From: Lingula anatina
Lineage: Eukaryota; Brachiopoda; Lingulata; Lingulida; Lingulidae
NCBI RefSeq assembly: GCF_001039355.2
Contig: NW_019775637.1
Span: 177,472-241,471, forward strand
Length of the DNA: 64,000 bases
Reading direction: 5' to 3'
The translations under genes were made by a program, and so were the position numbers. Of the stretch, positions 60,792-64,000 are shown piece after piece (the stretch's first letter is position 1; every line of letters starts with the position of its first letter). Below the pieces are notes generated by a model. That model searched no databases and had not been told where the DNA came from. It saw nothing but the letters and a program-made list of their open reading frames with translations.

Positions 60792-63700
60792 ATGCCATTG
60801 TGTGAGCCTTTTGGCACAGCGTGGCGGAGAACCAGAGAAAGGTTCAGCCATGCTGCGCAATTTGTGAGGCAGCGCCTCAGACGGAGAAGAGTCAACCCAG
60901 CTCCGCCCTCTCCATCAGCTGTTCCCGCGGCGCCACCTCCGAGCCCAGCTCCAAACGGGAAGGTAACGTAGTCTGAGTGATATTTTCATTATTTTTGGTT
61001 AGAAACACCAGATATAAGATGGGGTACATTGCCTGAATCATATATGACTATGTTCTCTTGTTTTGTCATGCTGGTTACTCTAAGAAGGCCCGGTACAAGG
61101 ATATGTAACAGGCACATCCCAACACAATGCATATATTTCGAAACTATCCGCAGTGTTTCGAGTCATGCAAAGCTAGGACAAGATGGCGTCTCCCGTTGAA
61201 AAGTTTGCCGGTGTCGCAGTCAATTAATTAAGAATATTTAGAAACATTGATTGAAAGAACAAAAACCATATATATATGAATGGGTTGAATTTAAACGCCC
61301 GAGTTTATAATTCAGCATTCTAACTGGAGCTGGAAGCCAGGAGAATGGAAAGCCAATCGGAAACTGAGTAAAGCTCAGCTGGAAACAACTGACAAGCGTG
61401 TCCGCTTCGCTGGCCAAGCGTGGACCATTCAGAGCAAGGATGCCAGACCTGTCACCCCAGGTCCTAGGAGGTATAGTGACTTCCTCTCTCTCTCTCTCTC
61501 TCTCTCTTTCTTTCTCTCTGAGTCGTAATGTGTGTGTGTGTGCGTGAGAGAGCTGGTGAAAATGATTATAACTAGTATACGAGTAATGAAATTAAATTTG
61601 AATAGTGAAAATTTTAGAATCTTACTAGTTGTTAGTTAGGTCGGAATAAAGGAAATTTAGTTAACATAAATAGTTTAATACAGAATTTTCATTATCTATA
61701 GATTGCATCTGTGAACTTGTAAATTCAGATTCAAAGTAGTAGTTTTTGGAGGTCTTCTAGTTTGAATAAAATGAAAAAATTCAAGGTCAAGCCTGAGTTG
61801 CCAATCCATTAATGCACATTTCTAGACTGAGTTTCCAATGCATTTGTTCACATTTCTAGACTGAGTTTCCAATGCATTTGTTCACATTTCTAGACTGAGG
61901 CGTCCTGGGACAGCATCTTGCCAGAGGACTGCTGAAGAGCTGCAGGCAGAGAAGGAGAGAAGCCTGAAAAAGAAGCAGGAGAACATGCGTAAACTGGCCG
62001 ATGACATCAGAGCCAAAAACAAGAAAGCTTCTGTTGTGAGTATTGTCTTGAATATCTGCAACATAATATTTACAATTATTTTCATGAGGCCTAACACAAA
62101 TTTTTGTTATGCCATAAATCATTGTGTTAATTTAAATAATACAGTATAATATATAATACAGTATAATTTTAATTTTTTTAAGCCCAGTATTTGACATATT
62201 GAAAAAAGAAATAATTTTATATTAGAACTCATCGTCAAATAAAAAAAATTCTTTTTAGGCATTCAAGGACCGTGCTGCTTTGCAAGAATCTGAGAAAATC
62301 AAGAAGGCCAGCAACACTGTGCAGCAAAAGCAAGTGCGATTTGAAGAGCGCCAGCGTCAGCTCCTTGAAGAGAAACGCCGTAAGCGCAAAGAGATGGAGG
62401 CCAAGCGCGATAAGGTAACTTTGGGTTATCTGTGTCTCATGTCATTAAAATAAGCATTCAGGCATAATGACTTTACAGTGAAAAATGTCTAAGATGTATA
62501 TAAAAAAATATGAAAATTTGACAAAATTGAATTCTAGTCACTAATAGAATATAAATGGCTGGCAGGTCTTATTTGGCGGATCCCAAATCTTGGATCCCTT
62601 GTTTGCATGCAGCTTAAAGGGATAATAACTCTTCGTATGAGGTCTATATTTCACAATAAAAACATTGTGAATAACTCACAGAAATATAATATATTCTGTT
62701 TTACGACAAAAACAGCAGTTATAGCTATTATTCTGATATCTGAGCTTGTCTTCAGACCACGTGACCTCCATTGATGGCTATACTCTGTTATAATCTCGTA
62801 AGAGATTTTAACAAAAAACCAAACTTTTTAGAAAAAAACCAGGGACTAACTTTGAATGTAAAAATGGATTCATTAACCATTGGTAAGTATGGGAAAATTG
62901 TTGTTTACTCCAGGAAAATTCATTTTTTGGCCAAAACGAAGAGTTATTATCCCTTTAATTTTCTAGGCTGAGTTAAATGTGACCATTGTTGCTTTGTATG
63001 GTTAGGATATATCAGCTATAGCTAGGTTGAATATTCAAGGATTGTTACCATATAGATGTTCAAGCATTGGGCAGTTTCCAATGCTTGTTAGTGTGTGTGT
63101 GTGCACGCATGTGAATGTGTGAGTAGATGTGTGAATATTAATACCTCACTTCAGTTTTCTCATTTTTTTTCCTTGATGTACACAAGTATTGTGCTGATGA
63201 TTTATTCTCTCCTACTTCATCACAGGTCATTGAGAGGAAGGCCAAAATGACCCGGCACCTTGAGGTCTCTGAGAGCTCCTCCGAGGAGCTTGTTGGTGCC
63301 GTGGGAGGCCATTCCCCAAGCCCCCCTCCAGCCCGGAGGAGGATGCTTCCTGCCAGGCTTCCCAAGATGCAGTACATCCCTTCACTGCCTGCTGTGAACA
63401 CCAGCTCCAGCGACGACAGCGAGCTGGAGAACCCTGCTTACTTGACCACTGTCACCAGAGAGCTCAAGGCAGACACTGAGGATACCAGCTTCGTGGATCG
63501 TCCCAGCACTTCCACTGGTAGAACAGCTACAGTGAGCAAGAAAGGCAAGGGCCAGGGCAAGAAGTCTAAGCCTTCCCAGAATACTCTGCCTGATGTTGAG
63601 ACCATTGACAGCAGCAGAAAACCAGCTGCACTGGAGGCAAACGCCACCTCTGTCTCCGCTGCTCAACCTGAGGCTGAAATCGCCCCAGCTGTCAAGGCTT

Positions 63701-63820
63701 ACCTGATCAAAGTGCGTGAGAGCGAGGTGCGCGTGGATAATGTGGGCCCCAGGGTCATCCAGGTGGAAGAGAGCGATGTGAAGCTGGATACCACCAACTC
63801 ACAGGGAGCAACAGCTTATG
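60792..63820 (+). CDS. Unrecognised charged coiled-coil protein, 3' end outside the window
   Basis: Five exons: 60792-60962, 61316-61470, 61900-62035 (or from 61894), 62259-62414 and 63226-63820, all phase-compatible, giving 404 residues so far. The start is MPLCEPFGTAWRRTRERFSH. Then come an Arg-rich and Pro/Ala-rich stretch, a Trp-rich patch (HSNWSWKPGEWKANRKLSKA), a long Lys/Glu/Arg helix likely to form a coiled coil (about 110-225), and a Ser/acidic low-complexity region (SESSSEELV, SSSDDSEL). I do not recognise a family. Coding sequence is markedly richer in G/C and CTG/AAG/GAG codons than the other genes here. The last visible exon ends at a GTGAGA donor, so the gene continues. A nuclear or chromatin role is a guess from composition only. 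Confidence 0.65.
61486..61508. repeat. (CT)n microsatellite
   Basis: CT array just after the donor of the second exon of the last gene. Confidence 0.9.
61815..61899 (+). repeat. 34-bp tandem repeat copying a splice acceptor
   Basis: Copies start at 61815, 61849 and 61883, each with CACATTTCTAGACTGAG. The last one is the acceptor of exon 3 of the last gene. Confidence 0.92.
62618..62954. mobile_element. TTAA-flanked MITE (family B, copy 2)
   Basis: Same AGGGATAATAAC inverted ends and TTAA flanks (62614-62617 and 62955-62958) as the copy at 51977-52314, and nearly the same body in the same orientation. It sits in intron 4 of the last gene. Confidence 0.92.
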
Positions 63821-63976
63821 GTGAGAGACTTTATAGATTAGCTGTTAGGACACATTTTTACTTATTTCATTATCAGACACAGGAGGCAATATCTTTATGT
63901 TTTAAGTGTAAAAAGATGTCAACAGGGCCCACTCTCCCTCTCCCCACACCTATGACTGGCTTAATTGGTTGAAAAG

Positions 63977-64000
63977 TGTGTGTGTGTGTGTGTGTGTGTG
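63977..64000. repeat. (GT)n microsatellite at the window end
   Basis: Pure GT array running off the end of the window. Confidence 0.9.

Noticed and set aside
63382-63666. Minus-strand frames opposite the last gene's long exon (also 17874-18245 opposite AAR2)
   Set aside because: They are antisense shadows of well-supported exons, with no splice context.

Overview
The window is AT-rich, intron-dense animal DNA, probably from a marine invertebrate (a lophotrochozoan or similar; I cannot fix the phylum). The evidence is a set of metazoan multi-exon genes with GT-AG introns, short exons and long introns, plus a metazoan Cbl, a Penelope-like retroelement and many short inverted-repeat DNA transposons. 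Exon structures were read by eye from splice sites, phase continuity and family resemblance. No transcripts were available.

Layout. 1855-4772 (+): 3' half of a lysine-ketoglutarate reductase gene (AASS family) that stops before any saccharopine dehydrogenase domain. 5874-7089: an inverted-repeat transposon carrying a nested Penelope-like fragment. 8029-13234 (-): a complete 12-exon gene for a compact polycystin-1-like PLAT membrane protein. 14998-18204 (+): AAR2, a U5 snRNP assembly factor, with a tandemly duplicated exon. 21131-37742 (-): CBL, an SH2/RING ubiquitin ligase, with a possible 6-nt microexon, a 38-bp minisatellite copying one of its splice donors, and a 625-bp TIR element containing a RecQ-like helicase fragment. 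38052-51451 (+): TBC1D23, an endosome-to-Golgi tether, head-to-head with CBL across 309 bp. 53617-57375 (-): RSRC1, an SR-related splicing protein, with one GC-AG intron. 60792-past the window end (+): an unrecognised, highly charged protein, 404 residues visible.

The genes do not form an operon or one pathway, although AAR2 and RSRC1 both serve pre-mRNA splicing. Gene pairs alternate between convergent and divergent.

The most notable signals are the minimal polycystin-like gene, the reductase-only AASS homologue, and four separate tandem duplications that copy splice sites or whole exons (AAR2, CBL, TBC1D23 and the last gene). Mobile DNA includes two copies of a G/C-rich TIR element, one of which preserves the empty site for the Penelope insertion, and a pair of TTAA-flanked MITEs.
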